This document shows positions 17,585-25,547 of a stretch of DNA of 64,000 bases, piece after piece. The stretch's first letter is position 1, and each line of letters begins with the position of its first letter. Below the pieces are notes generated by a model. The model saw only the letters and a program-made list of their open reading frames with translations. It searched no databases and was not told the DNA's origin. Origin of the DNA: an uncultured Bacteroidales bacterium (GTDB taxonomy: Bacteria > Bacteroidota > Bacteroidia > Bacteroidales > UBA932); assembly GCA_934725575.1 (NCBI GenBank), contig CAKVCK010000002.1:62001-126000 (forward strand), given 5' to 3'. Made by a program: the position numbers and the translations under genes.

Positions 17585-17940
17585 AAAAGCCCGGTCAATT
17601 TTGCCTGCTCCTGGTATTTATCCCAGCTGATGTCTCCACTTTCTACCTCTTTTGTCCCAAAGCTCGGTCAATCTTAGGATGTTTGTCTCAACCTCCAGAT
17701 TAAGCCTATGGAATATTTATTCATTATGCAAAGTAAAGTATCATTTTGTAAATATACAAGAGGTTTTCTTCGGAAATGATATGCTGCGGCTGAATTTTAT
17801 TTAAAAATATTAACGAAATCGATTGCTCAACTTTCAGTTGTTGATTTTCTGTCCCCTCCCCTAGTCATTTCCCTGTCACGTTTATTTCTTCCGCATCTCT
17901 TTCATATTTTTTCCCCCTTCCCCGTAGCCCTTGTCATCCC
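17585..17940. other. Non-coding spacer with a short direct repeat
   Basis: No gene is seen. Two copies of a degenerate 17-mer, AAAGCYCGGTCAATYTT, occur near 17585 and 17663. The part from about 17700 to 17830 is AT-rich and could hold the promoter of the minus-strand susC gene, but no exact TAnnTTTG box was found. Confidence 0.5.
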
Positions 17941-18565
17941 TCTCTTCCAGGTGTGTGATTCCCTTCGCACCTGAAGTCCGTTCCCGCTGTCGGCCAGTCA
18001 CTTGCGCTTCCAGGTGCGTGAGAAAAGTCGCCCCCTGGAGTCCCCACCTGCATCCCAGCCCTCTGTGTGGCCTACCCTCTCTTCCAGGTGCGTGATTTCC
18101 CTCGCACCTGGAGTCCGTTTCCACTGTCGGTCAGTCACTTTCGCTTCCAGGTGCGAGAGAAAAGTCGCACCTCGGAGCCCCACCCCACGCCCCAGTCCTC
18201 CGTGTGGCCGTTCCTCTCTCCCAGGTGTGTGATTTCTCTCGCACCTGGAGTCCGTTCCCGCTGTCGGCCAGTCACTTGCGCTTCCAGGTGCGTGAGAAAA
18301 GTCGCCCCCTGGAGTCCCCACCTGCATCCCAGCCCTCTGTGTGGCCTATCCTCTCTTCCAGGTGCGTGATTCCTCTTCGCACCTGGAGTCCGTTTCCGCT
18401 GTCGGCCAGTCACTTGCGCTTCCAGGTGCGTGAGAAAAGTCGCACCTCGGAGTCCCATCCCGCATCCCAGCCCTCTGTGTGGCCGTTCCGTTCTCTCAGG
18501 TGCGCGATTTCCCTCGCACCTGGAACTCGAAATGGCAGTTGTTCAATGATTTGCGGTTCCAGGTG
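17941..18565. repeat. REP/BIME-like tandem array of paired hairpins, 137-base period
   Basis: Four and a half tandem units. Each has two imperfect palindromes built on CCAGGTGCG and CGCACCTGG. Type A hairpins start at 17947, 18084, 18221, 18358 and 18497 (loop like tgatttccct). Type B hairpins start at 18010, 18147, 18284 and 18422 (loop like tgagaaaagt); a degenerate B remnant is near 18559. Spacing between like hairpins is 137 bases, 138-139 at the last. Both types are preceded by CTT and followed by (G)GAGTC. The array ends about 110 bases before a RAYT gene, the arrangement known for REP elements and their transposases. Frames through the array are not genes, since 137 is not a multiple of three. 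Confidence 0.9.
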
Positions 18566-18675
18566 TGAATTAGCCGTGGAATATTTGGATGGTTCGCTGA
18601 TTTGTTTGTACCTTGCCGATGGAAAAGGGATGGAATTCCGTCCTTGAATATTAACTTAAACAAAATGTGACGTTT

Positions 18676-19677
18676 ATGGTTGAGGCGAAAGATTTGAACG
18701 AAAGAAAAACTGGACAAGAACCAGTGAAGGAGCAAGAGGAGGCTGGATGGTTCCACATTTGCTCGCAAGGACTGGAGGGAGTGGACTTGTTCCCTGATGA
18801 GAAAGCCTTCATTGCGGGAGTGAACAAGTTCGCGGCGGCCTTCAAACTATTCGGAGAAGACATCGAGGTCGCGATCCTTGTGCTCGTGTCAACCCATTTT
18901 CACTCATTGGCTTGGGGGCGGAGAACCGATGTGGTCAGGTGTGCGGAAAGATTCAAGAAAACAATCAGTATGTACTATTCCCACCGCTTCGGCACTTCGA
19001 AAGTGATGAGCAGGGTGTGGGTCAAGGTAGGGAAGGTGGACTCTGAGGAATACCTTAAGAATGTTGTGGGCTACATCCTTAACAATCCTCGAAAACATCA
19101 CGAGACGAACAACCCATTCTCCTATCCTTGGAGTTCCATCCTTGAATATTTCGCCGCGGAAGGCTATTCCTCAGTCTTGCGGCCAAGGATTGCCGACATC
19201 CTTCCGTGGCAGAAACCGAAAGTTATCGGGACAAGCCGTCCGGTTCCGCAATCCTGGAAACTCTATGCCAACGGGATGGTGACATTCGGCTCATTCATCA
19301 CGACCGGGCGACTGGAATCGGTTATCAAGACAATCGGCTCGCTTTCCTATCTGGTGAACAAGGCGGACCTGACCGCCAATCAGGGAGAAGCGGTCCGCTA
19401 CCCTGTCAATGACCGGGAGGTCAGGAGCGCGGTCGCACGAATATGCCCGATGATGTTCCCTGACACCATAGGGCGATTGGACGAATTTGTTCTTGCTCCA
19501 GTGCGGAACACTGGTTATTGTCTGAAGGAGATGCGGAAATCCATCGGCTCAGCGGCAGAGGAAATGCTGGCGAAACTCAATTCCAATCAAGTCGTTACGC
19601 TGAGGAATATCCTGTCGACCCGCTACGGCTTCCCCTTGAAGATCGTTGACCGTGTGCTTGGCTCCGGCTTCATATAA
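18676..19677 (+). CDS. REP-associated tyrosine transposase (RAYT, Y1 family) with long C-terminal domain
   Basis: A single-strand DNA transposase-like protein of the IS200/IS605 Y1 superfamily. Counting from a GTG at 18667, the HUH motif is H77-F-H79 (STHFHSL) and the likely catalytic tyrosine is Y136 in VVGYILNNPRKH, followed by the SYPWSSILEY segment typical of RAYTs. The ATG at 18676 is the preferred start (333 residues). It is longer than common RAYTs (about 150-230 residues), because of a C-terminal helical extension of about 130 residues of unknown role. No flanking terminal repeats or second transposase gene are seen, which fits a domesticated single-copy RAYT beside its REP array. Confidence 0.85.
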   Translation: MVEAKDLNERKTGQEPVKEQEEAGWFHICSQGLEGVDLFPDEKAFIAGVNKFAAAFKLFGEDIEVAILVLVSTHFHSLAWGRRTDVVRCAERFKKTISMYYSHRFGTSKVMSRVWVKVGKVDSEEYLKNVVGYILNNPRKHHETNNPFSYPWSSILEYFAAEGYSSVLRPRIADILPWQKPKVIGTSRPVPQSWKLYANGMVTFGSFITTGRLESVIKTIGSLSYLVNKADLTANQGEAVRYPVNDREVRSAVARICPMMFPDTIGRLDEFVLAPVRNTGYCLKEMRKSIGSAAEEMLAKLNSNQVVTLRNILSTRYGFPLKIVDRVLGSGFI

Positions 19678-19857
19678 GCTAAAAAATGGTAATTCTATAT
19701 CGGTTAACTAATATATTTCTTAACTTGTTAATAGATAAAGAAATATCCCAGAAGGCCGTATTCGTTTGCAGTTATCTGAGCATTAGCGTGATGGGCTGAA
19801 AAGTTAGTCAACACGAATATAGTTACCCCGAAATTGTCGTTTGGCGGTTGGGGGAGA

Positions 19858-21024
19858 TTATTTCTCCCGTGGCAGGAAAGCGAAATGTCCCGGAATATCT
19901 CCGGTGGTCGCACTCCATTTCTGAGCGCCGGACTTGGAATAGCAATATAGAGTGCCGCTGGAGGTGTAGTTCTTTGCATCAGTGATGTAGATGTCACCGT
20001 TTGTCGGATGAACCGCGATTCCGTAAGGTGACACGATCTGGCTTTCCGTTCCGTCAGTGATGATCTTTCTGGAGACGATGCTGGCACGTGCCGCATCGAC
20101 GATGGCGTAACTGATTGTGCTGCTGGAAGTGGCGTAGTTGTACTCGCTGCTGTAGATGTAGAGAGAGTCATTGGCTATTGCAATATTGGACACGGGAATA
20201 TTCATCGTCTCAGCGACTTTGTACTGAGCTCCGTCTTTTTCCAGGCGGTACAGATTCGAGGCGACATCGACATAATTGCCGTTGGATGACACCCACAGAT
20301 TGCCCTTGGAGTCAGCCTTGATGTGGCAGAGGTTGATCGCGACATCAATCTTGTAAACTTCTGTCATTGAGGCTAAATCAACGACTGAGACGGTCGAGTC
20401 ATAATTCGGAGCCCTGTAGCCTCCTGAATTGGCCACATAGGCGTTGTTCCCGATGATGGCAATCTCTTCAGGCTGATATCCGACCTGTGTCTCACCCTCA
20501 ATCTTGTACGTGTCAAGGTTGACTTTGAAGATAGATCCTTTGCGGTCAGCGGAGAACTCAGCGTCAGAACCAACGTAGGCGGTTACGTATGCGTAGTTGT
20601 CCTTGAACGCAATGTACCTGCAGTTAGCGATGTCGATCTGGGTGATTCTCTTTGCTGTGTAGGCGTCCATCACCTCCACCTTGTGCGAACCGTTGATGAC
20701 GGCGAACAACCTTCCGTCATAGATCTGGAGGTCGTTGCCGGTGTCACCCAATCCTTTGACAACCGTCGGATTCTTTTCGGCGTAGATTCCGCAGGCATAG
20801 GAGGCCTCACGGTAGTCGAGAAAGTCGATGTCAGCCTTGTTGCTGCCCATATTGCCCTCGTTGAGGACGTACATTCCTATCGGATCCGCATCGGGATCTG
20901 TCTGGAATCCCAGCGGGCCATACACTGGAGGAACGATGGTCTCTTCCTTGCGGCAGCCGCAGATGGCCACACCGAAAAACAGGACTATGGCCAAGGCCTT
21001 GATGATTTTGTTTGTGTGTCTCAT
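19858..21024 (-). CDS. btuG: BtuG-like surface cobalamin-binding beta-propeller lipoprotein
   Basis: A 388-residue lipoprotein (lipobox ICGC, Cys24) with repeated YncE-type propeller blades, for example GYQPEEIAIIGNNAYVANSG and SPYGIAVHPTNGDIYITDA. In Bacteroides, BtuG is a seven-bladed propeller that captures vitamin B12 with very high affinity and passes it to BtuB. The gene follows the btuB-like receptor by 11 bases under a cobalamin riboswitch, which supports this role. The assignment comes from fold and context; BtuG sequences diverge widely. Confidence 0.82.
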   Translation of the reverse strand: MRHTNKIIKALAIVLFFGVAICGCRKEETIVPPVYGPLGFQTDPDADPIGMYVLNEGNMGSNKADIDFLDYREASYACGIYAEKNPTVVKGLGDTGNDLQIYDGRLFAVINGSHKVEVMDAYTAKRITQIDIANCRYIAFKDNYAYVTAYVGSDAEFSADRKGSIFKVNLDTYKIEGETQVGYQPEEIAIIGNNAYVANSGGYRAPNYDSTVSVVDLASMTEVYKIDVAINLCHIKADSKGNLWVSSNGNYVDVASNLYRLEKDGAQYKVAETMNIPVSNIAIANDSLYIYSSEYNYATSSSTISYAIVDAARASIVSRKIITDGTESQIVSPYGIAVHPTNGDIYITDAKNYTSSGTLYCYSKSGAQKWSATTGDIPGHFAFLPREK

Positions 21025-21035
21025 AACATATTGAT

Positions 21036-23105
21036 TTAAAAATTAAAACTCGTGACCAACCGACAGTTTGTCTTCGGCATAGGGTAGTTCAGCACCACGT
21101 CGTAGTCTTGGCCGAGGAGGTTGTTGATCTCGGCGGTGAGCTTGAGGGTTCGGGTGCGGATGGCGAAGGACTTCTGGAGGGAGAGGTCGCTGGTGTACCA
21201 CGGCTGGGTGTGGTTCCTCGGGATGTTCTCCTGCTGGTTGTAGCGCTCGCCGGTGTAGATGAAGCTGTAGTTCAGGCCCCAGCCTTTGTAGAAGAGCGAC
21301 AGCACCGCCGAACCGCTGTGCCAAGGAATATACGGAATCTGATCCCGGTAATATGTGTCCGCGGGATCCGTGACATCTATCGCTTCCTGGAAGGTGTACT
21401 GGAGCCTGGCCGTGGCCTCCACCTCGCCGAAGGCCCAGACTGAGTTCAACGCCACGTCCACCCCCTTGATGTCCACCTCCCCGAGATTCAGCATCGTCCA
21501 GCGGAACTGCTGTCCTTTCGGGTAGGCTATGATCTTATCAGTGATGTGGTTGTAGTAAGCATCCACGGAAGCGTCAATAGTTCGCAGAACGGACATATTC
21601 CTGAAATCCTTCGTGTACTTCAGACCGACGTTGAACTGTTCGGCATATTCTGGTTTCAGGAAGGCGTTGCCCATGTCCGTGTAGTAGAGGTCGTTGAACG
21701 TCGGCATCCTGAACATCCGTTTGTAGAACGCCCGGAGCGACAGGTCCTGCCTGCGGAACGGCTTGTAGGACAGGAAGAACGCCGGAGTGGCCACCGCCTT
21801 GTCCGGTCGCGCCTCGAACCGTTTCACCTTCTCGTGCACGAAGTAGCCCAGCACGCTGGCCTGTCCCTTGAACCGTCCCCATTCGAACGCTGTCGCCAGC
21901 GCGGCCATCTGCGTGTAGCGGGTAGGGTAGGGGAATGTGCCGTCGCTTTCGGTCGGCATATAGAATGTCGCGTCAAGAGTGTTCCACTGGAAATCGTATG
22001 CGAGGGACACCTCCCAGTTCTCCATTATATTATAGAGGTTCGCGCAGGAAGCGTACAACTCCTTCTGTCGGTAGGTGTTCTTCGTCTGGATCAGTTTCGC
22101 GTCCTGATTCTCGTAATGTGTGTAGTCGGCGGCGTATTTGGCGTTGATCAGGGATCTGAACTTCGGGCTCCACTTGTTCGTGAAAGAGCCTTGGATGAAC
22201 GAGTTTGTGTCCCAAAGCCTCTCGCCGTTGCGGAACACGTTGTTCACGATGGCACCCGGAATGCCCCTCTCCGAGTTGTATGAATATGCCCGGACGGTCC
22301 ACCGCCCTTCGTCGAGCGTTCCGTGTAGCGCGGCTTCAAGCCTGGTGGCGTTGATGTCGCCGTTGTGCCGGACAGCGGTCGTGTCGTAGGCGATCTCTCC
22401 CAATGAGTTACGCCTGCGGTAACGGAACTTGTACTTGCCGGTGGCGTTGACCCATTCTCCGCTGAATGAGGCGCTTACGGCATCCGAAATCTTGTACTCG
22501 CTGCGGATGGACGGATTGATGAGGCCGAATGATCCGGTCTTCATCGTGGCCTTGAAGTTCGCGTTCCGACCATTCTCGAACCGCGGCCTCCGGGTCGTGA
22601 TGTAGATCGTTCCCGATGCCCCGAAGTCTTTGGCTGACTGGAAGATGTCGCTTTTCTGCCCGTTGTACAAGGAGATCTCCTCCACATCGTCCAGCGAGAA
22701 TCGTCCCAGGTCCACCTGTCCGTTCTGTGCGTTTCCGAGCTGTATTCCGTCATAGAACACGGCCATATGGTTTGTGCCCATCGAGCGGATGTTCACGGTC
22801 TTGAGGCCGCCGACCCCGCCGTAGTCTTTCAACTGCACTCCGGAGAAATAGCGGATAGCGTCAGCGACCGAGAAACTGTTCAGTCGTTGAAGCTCCTCTT
22901 CCTTCAGGGTCTGCGCCGGGATGACCTCCCGGTATTTGTAACCGGCAGGGGTGCCGATGATGATGGACTCCTTGATAAACTGGGTGCTGTCCAATGAATT
23001 ATCCTTCCGGCGAACAGCTGTTGAGTCACCGGATGTCTGTGCGAAAGCTACCTGCCCGCATCCCAGAATGCAGGTCAAGGCTATGAGACGGTATATTCGT
23101 TTCAT
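21036..23105 (-). CDS. btuB: BtuB-like TonB-dependent cobalamin receptor
   Basis: A 689-residue outer-membrane receptor with signal peptide (1-22), a plug domain starting near 50 (VADAIRYFSGVQLKDYGGVGGLKTVNIRSMG is split by the plug consensus), a QNGQVDLGRFSLDDVEEI segment, and a barrel ending in phenylalanine (LVTSFNF). It lacks the SusC-type N-terminal domain and is much shorter than SusC proteins. The riboswitch upstream and the btuG-like gene downstream identify cobalamin or a related corrinoid as the likely ligand. Confidence 0.88.
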   Translation of the reverse strand: MKRIYRLIALTCILGCGQVAFAQTSGDSTAVRRKDNSLDSTQFIKESIIIGTPAGYKYREVIPAQTLKEEELQRLNSFSVADAIRYFSGVQLKDYGGVGGLKTVNIRSMGTNHMAVFYDGIQLGNAQNGQVDLGRFSLDDVEEISLYNGQKSDIFQSAKDFGASGTIYITTRRPRFENGRNANFKATMKTGSFGLINPSIRSEYKISDAVSASFSGEWVNATGKYKFRYRRRNSLGEIAYDTTAVRHNGDINATRLEAALHGTLDEGRWTVRAYSYNSERGIPGAIVNNVFRNGERLWDTNSFIQGSFTNKWSPKFRSLINAKYAADYTHYENQDAKLIQTKNTYRQKELYASCANLYNIMENWEVSLAYDFQWNTLDATFYMPTESDGTFPYPTRYTQMAALATAFEWGRFKGQASVLGYFVHEKVKRFEARPDKAVATPAFFLSYKPFRRQDLSLRAFYKRMFRMPTFNDLYYTDMGNAFLKPEYAEQFNVGLKYTKDFRNMSVLRTIDASVDAYYNHITDKIIAYPKGQQFRWTMLNLGEVDIKGVDVALNSVWAFGEVEATARLQYTFQEAIDVTDPADTYYRDQIPYIPWHSGSAVLSLFYKGWGLNYSFIYTGERYNQQENIPRNHTQPWYTSDLSLQKSFAIRTRTLKLTAEINNLLGQDYDVVLNYPMPKTNCRLVTSFNF

Positions 23106-23159
23106 AAATTATAGTCCGGCCGCCGCCCGTGATCCCGCAGGCAAGGCCGTAAAGTTTTG

Positions 23160-23390
23160 CGAAGGCAGGTCTTCTGACTCGCTCCTGACGCGGCGCCTTC
23201 CCGGCGGTATGGAAAACTGAATATTCAGTGTCCGGCCAGTGGCATAAGAAAGCCGCGTCATTCTGAGGTGACTGTCTGGATACTCTTCTTCAGACAGCGT
23301 CAGACGGAACTCACAGCAGCGGGTACTGTCCCGGATTCGCACCGGATTCCCTTTTGATCCTTGGCATCAAACCTGAGCCAAAGAACCTTC
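23160..23390 (-). ncRNA. Cobalamin riboswitch
   Basis: Read on the minus strand, the leader has the conserved cobalamin aptamer blocks in order: GGTGCGAATCCGGGACAGT, then CCCGCTGCTGTGAGTTCC, the B12-box core GCCACTGG at 23243-23236, and the closing AGTCAGAAGACCTGCC near 23163. It lies between a good promoter and the btuB start. No strong terminator with a U tract is seen before the ATG, so control is more likely at translation initiation. Confidence 0.95.
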
Positions 23391-23396
23391 ACGGGG

Positions 23397-23428
23397 CAAA
23401 GATAGCAATCATTAGAATCATTGTCAAA
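23397..23428 (-). promoter_or_regulatory. Promoter of the riboswitch-btuB-btuG operon
   Basis: On the minus strand, TTTG at 23428-23425, a 20-base spacer, and TATCTTTG at 23404-23397. This matches the Bacteroidota housekeeping promoter and would start the transcript a few bases before the cobalamin aptamer. Confidence 0.8.
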
Positions 23429-23588
23429 TCTGGGGGGCTGTTTTGATTTGTTTGAAATGTCCTAAAAGTCAACTTTTACAAGTAATAATCTATAAAACCG
23501 AGTTAACCGAAATCAGGAAAATACATTGAAGTGAAAAACTTCACCCAGACAAATTCCTACATACGGCAATTTTTCGTAATTTTGGACT

Positions 23589-25091
23589 ATGAAAAAGTTT
23601 GTTCTCTCGGCAGTCCTGACACTGCTGCTTTGCGCCGTGATGCTTCCGGCGCAGACCAAAATTATGTCCCACAGAGGCTTCTACGCCCATCCTGGGTCTT
23701 TTGAAAACACTTTGACCAGCCTTGCCGGCGCCCAGAAACTCGGCGTGGAGAGCGTCGAGCTGGATGTCCATCTCACCACGGACGACTCGCTCGTGATCCT
23801 GCACGGCCCGATGATCCCTGGGACGAAGTACAAGGATATTCAGAAACTCGACTATGCCACCGTCAAGAGCTGCACCCTTCCGAACGGCGACCATATTCCT
23901 TCATTGAGGGAATATTTCACCCAGGCGAAGCGCACTCCGGCGCTGAAGTTGTTCCTTGAACTCAAGTCGCATCCGACTCCGGCGAGGGAAACCCAGCTGG
24001 CGGAGAAGGTCATCGCTCTCTGTGATGAAATGAATATGTACGATCAGATGTGCTTCATCTCTTTCAGCGAGCATCTCTGTGACGAGATTGTGCGCCTTCA
24101 CCTGGGCGCGGAGGTAATCCCGATCACGTCCAGGAAGACATATTCAGTGAAAGAGCTCAAGGATAGAGGTTATGCCGGTGTGTCCTATAATTATAATGTT
24201 GTGATCAACTCCGCCCACTATCTGGACGAGGTGCACGCGGCCGGACTTCAGACGGTCCTCTGGCCGGTGAACAGTTATGATCTCGCCGACTTCGCGATGA
24301 GGCACGGTGTCACCTACGTCTCCACCGACCAGCCGCAGGGCATGAAACGCCTTATGGACTCCATCCGCGAGCTGAGGTGGAAACAGGAGAAGAAGTTGAT
24401 CTGCTTTGACTTGGATGGAACTTTGACTCAGCACAAGACCCAGCTGACCGCAGCCAACAGGGCGGTGCTCGACACTCTTGCAAAGCGCTACGAGATCATC
24501 ATGGCGGGGGCTGGCAATTGCGAGAGGATCTATAAGCAGATGGGTGAATATCCTATCACAATCCTTGGCAACTATGGCATGGCCGAAAGCCGTATTGTGG
24601 ACGGCAAGTTCCAGATTGTCAGGGAGGACAAGGCGCAGGTGGACAAAAAGTTCTTCGAGAAGAGCTGCAACTATCTGCGCAAGAAATATGGTTACACCGA
24701 CTTCAGCGGCGAGTCTCTTGAATATCACGGGTCCGGTATGGTGACTTTCGGACAGCTTGGCACCAAGGCCGGCAAGGAGGCCAAACTCACTTTCGATCCG
24801 GACAAGATCAAAAGACGCGCGATGTTCCCGGAGGTTAAGGAAATATTCAAGGATTATTCCGTGTTCATCGGTGGCACAACTTCGTTCGACATCACTCCTA
24901 AGCAGTACAACAAGTTGGATGCTGTGTTGCGTTATGCCGCCGAGCATGGCTACTCGTTTGACCAGATCCTGTTTGTCGGGGACGATTTCGCGGACGGTGG
25001 CAACGACAGCCAGATCCGTCTCGGCGGAATGGATTATATCCGGATTGATGATTATACGAGATTGCCAGAGAAGTTGGAATTTCTCTTCTAG
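23589..25091 (+). CDS. Exported glycerophosphodiester phosphodiesterase-like / HAD phosphatase-like fusion
   Basis: A 500-residue protein with a signal peptide-like start (1-22). Residues about 24-255 are a GDPD-type TIM barrel: SHRG (27-30) with the metal-ligand pattern E57-L-D59 and H72. The usual HD after this point is HG (H72-G73), so the domain departs from the catalytic consensus. From about 268 a HAD hydrolase domain begins, with motif I FDLDGT (273-278) and a late GDDFADGGND motif near 460, resembling phosphomannomutase-type HAD proteins. The two halves are read through without a break. Both are likely periplasmic if the signal functions; the substrate is unknown. Confidence 0.82.
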   Translation: MKKFVLSAVLTLLLCAVMLPAQTKIMSHRGFYAHPGSFENTLTSLAGAQKLGVESVELDVHLTTDDSLVILHGPMIPGTKYKDIQKLDYATVKSCTLPNGDHIPSLREYFTQAKRTPALKLFLELKSHPTPARETQLAEKVIALCDEMNMYDQMCFISFSEHLCDEIVRLHLGAEVIPITSRKTYSVKELKDRGYAGVSYNYNVVINSAHYLDEVHAAGLQTVLWPVNSYDLADFAMRHGVTYVSTDQPQGMKRLMDSIRELRWKQEKKLICFDLDGTLTQHKTQLTAANRAVLDTLAKRYEIIMAGAGNCERIYKQMGEYPITILGNYGMAESRIVDGKFQIVREDKAQVDKKFFEKSCNYLRKKYGYTDFSGESLEYHGSGMVTFGQLGTKAGKEAKLTFDPDKIKRRAMFPEVKEIFKDYSVFIGGTTSFDITPKQYNKLDAVLRYAAEHGYSFDQILFVGDDFADGGNDSQIRLGGMDYIRIDDYTRLPEKLEFLF

Positions 25092-25100
25092 AAATTCCAA

Positions 25101-25188
25101 CTTCATTCAACCCCCAGTCCCTTACGGGACAGCCCCGGTGGGGCATTGGGGACCGTATTCCCCAAACCCCTTGCGTCGCTTCGCTCCG
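25101..25188. repeat. Dispersed intergenic repeat (about 88 bases), copy 1
   Basis: The minus-strand reading starts CGGAGCGAAGCGAC, continues AAGGGGTTTGGGGAATA, and ends in GGGACTGGGGG. It matches, with scattered changes, the plus strand at 32545-32631. Both copies lie just outside genes. It contains internal GGGG/CCCC inverted repeats able to form hairpins. No coding function is seen. Confidence 0.7.
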
Positions 25189-25225
25189 ATAGAGCGTTCT
25201 AAACCGATAAAATCAAAAAAAATCA

Positions 25226-25255
25226 TTGAGTTTAAGGATTGATTTCATAACTTGC
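25226..25255 (+). promoter_or_regulatory. Candidate promoter of the glnN leader transcript
   Basis: TTG at 25226-25228, a 19-base spacer, and TAACTTGC at 25248-25255, one base off the TAnnTTTG consensus at the seventh position and one at the last. It would start a transcript near 25262, about 15 bases before the small glutamine-rich reading frame. Confidence 0.5.
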
Positions 25256-25275
25256 GCCATCAAAATTTTTCAAGG

Positions 25276-25383
25276 ATGTTTTCGGAAGCCCACACATATC
25301 GACAGCAGCAGTTCCAGCAGGGATTTCAGAGCCAGAATGTTCAGGTCCTGAACGATTTCGTGTGTGCCGGTCTTCCAGCCTGA
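25276..25383 (+). CDS. Putative glutamine-rich leader peptide of glnN (35 residues)
   Basis: ATG at 25276, preceded by AAGG, opens a 35-codon frame ending in TGA at 25381-25383. Eight of the 14 codons 10-23 are CAG glutamine (positions 10, 11, 12, 14, 15, 18, 20 and 23). The frame is too short for routine gene calling. It lies directly upstream of an intrinsic terminator and the glutamine synthetase gene. Its last codons and stop (CCAGCCTGA) contain the seven bases that could pair with the 5-prime arm of that terminator. This is the arrangement of an amino-acid-sensing attenuator. Translation is not shown; a small functional protein is an alternative. Confidence 0.6.
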   Translation: MFSEAHTYRQQQFQQGFQSQNVQVLNDFVCAGLPA

Positions 25384-25464
25384 CGGCATATTCATTGCGG
25401 AAAAAGGATATTATGATTTAAATATTGAAGGCTGGTCTCTCGTGGATCAGCCTTCTTCCTTTTT
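25364..25464 (+). promoter_or_regulatory. Candidate transcription attenuator upstream of glnN
   Basis: Three alternative pairings can be drawn. (1) GTGCCG (25364-25369) with CGGCAT (25384-25389) encloses the leader stop region. (2) CCAGCCT (25375-25381) pairs perfectly with AGGCTGG (25429-25435) as an antiterminator. (3) GAAGGCTG (25427-25434) pairs with CAGCCTTC (25448-25455), followed by TTCCTTTTT, as a terminator. Pairings 2 and 3 exclude each other. A ribosome waiting at the CAG codons would leave CCAGCCT free; one at the stop codon would cover it. Confidence 0.6.
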
Positions 25465-25547
25465 GAAGCGGCCTTGAGGTTTGAGGATAGTTTTGATTAC
25501 ACAATATATAGTTAAGGAAATACACACCTTTAACAAATAGACAAATT

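Noticed and set aside
17179..17703. Open frames of up to 257 codons in the pyrimidine tract
   Set aside because: Extreme composition (runs of Phe, Ser, Leu, or Lys/Arg on the other strand) with no domain pattern; a product of low-complexity DNA.
17941..18565. Regular repeats with palindromes that could suggest a CRISPR array
   Set aside because: The whole 137-base unit is repeated, including the parts between hairpins. There are no unique spacers and no cas genes, and the adjacent gene is a RAYT.
17882..18647. Several open frames of 76-147 codons on both strands inside the array
   Set aside because: They arise from the repeats, exist in many frames at once, and shift frame every unit because 137 is not divisible by three.
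23577..23588. Possible -7 box TAATTTTG five bases before the GDPD-HAD start
   Set aside because: It would make the transcript essentially leaderless and no -33 element is found; more likely a chance AT-rich match.
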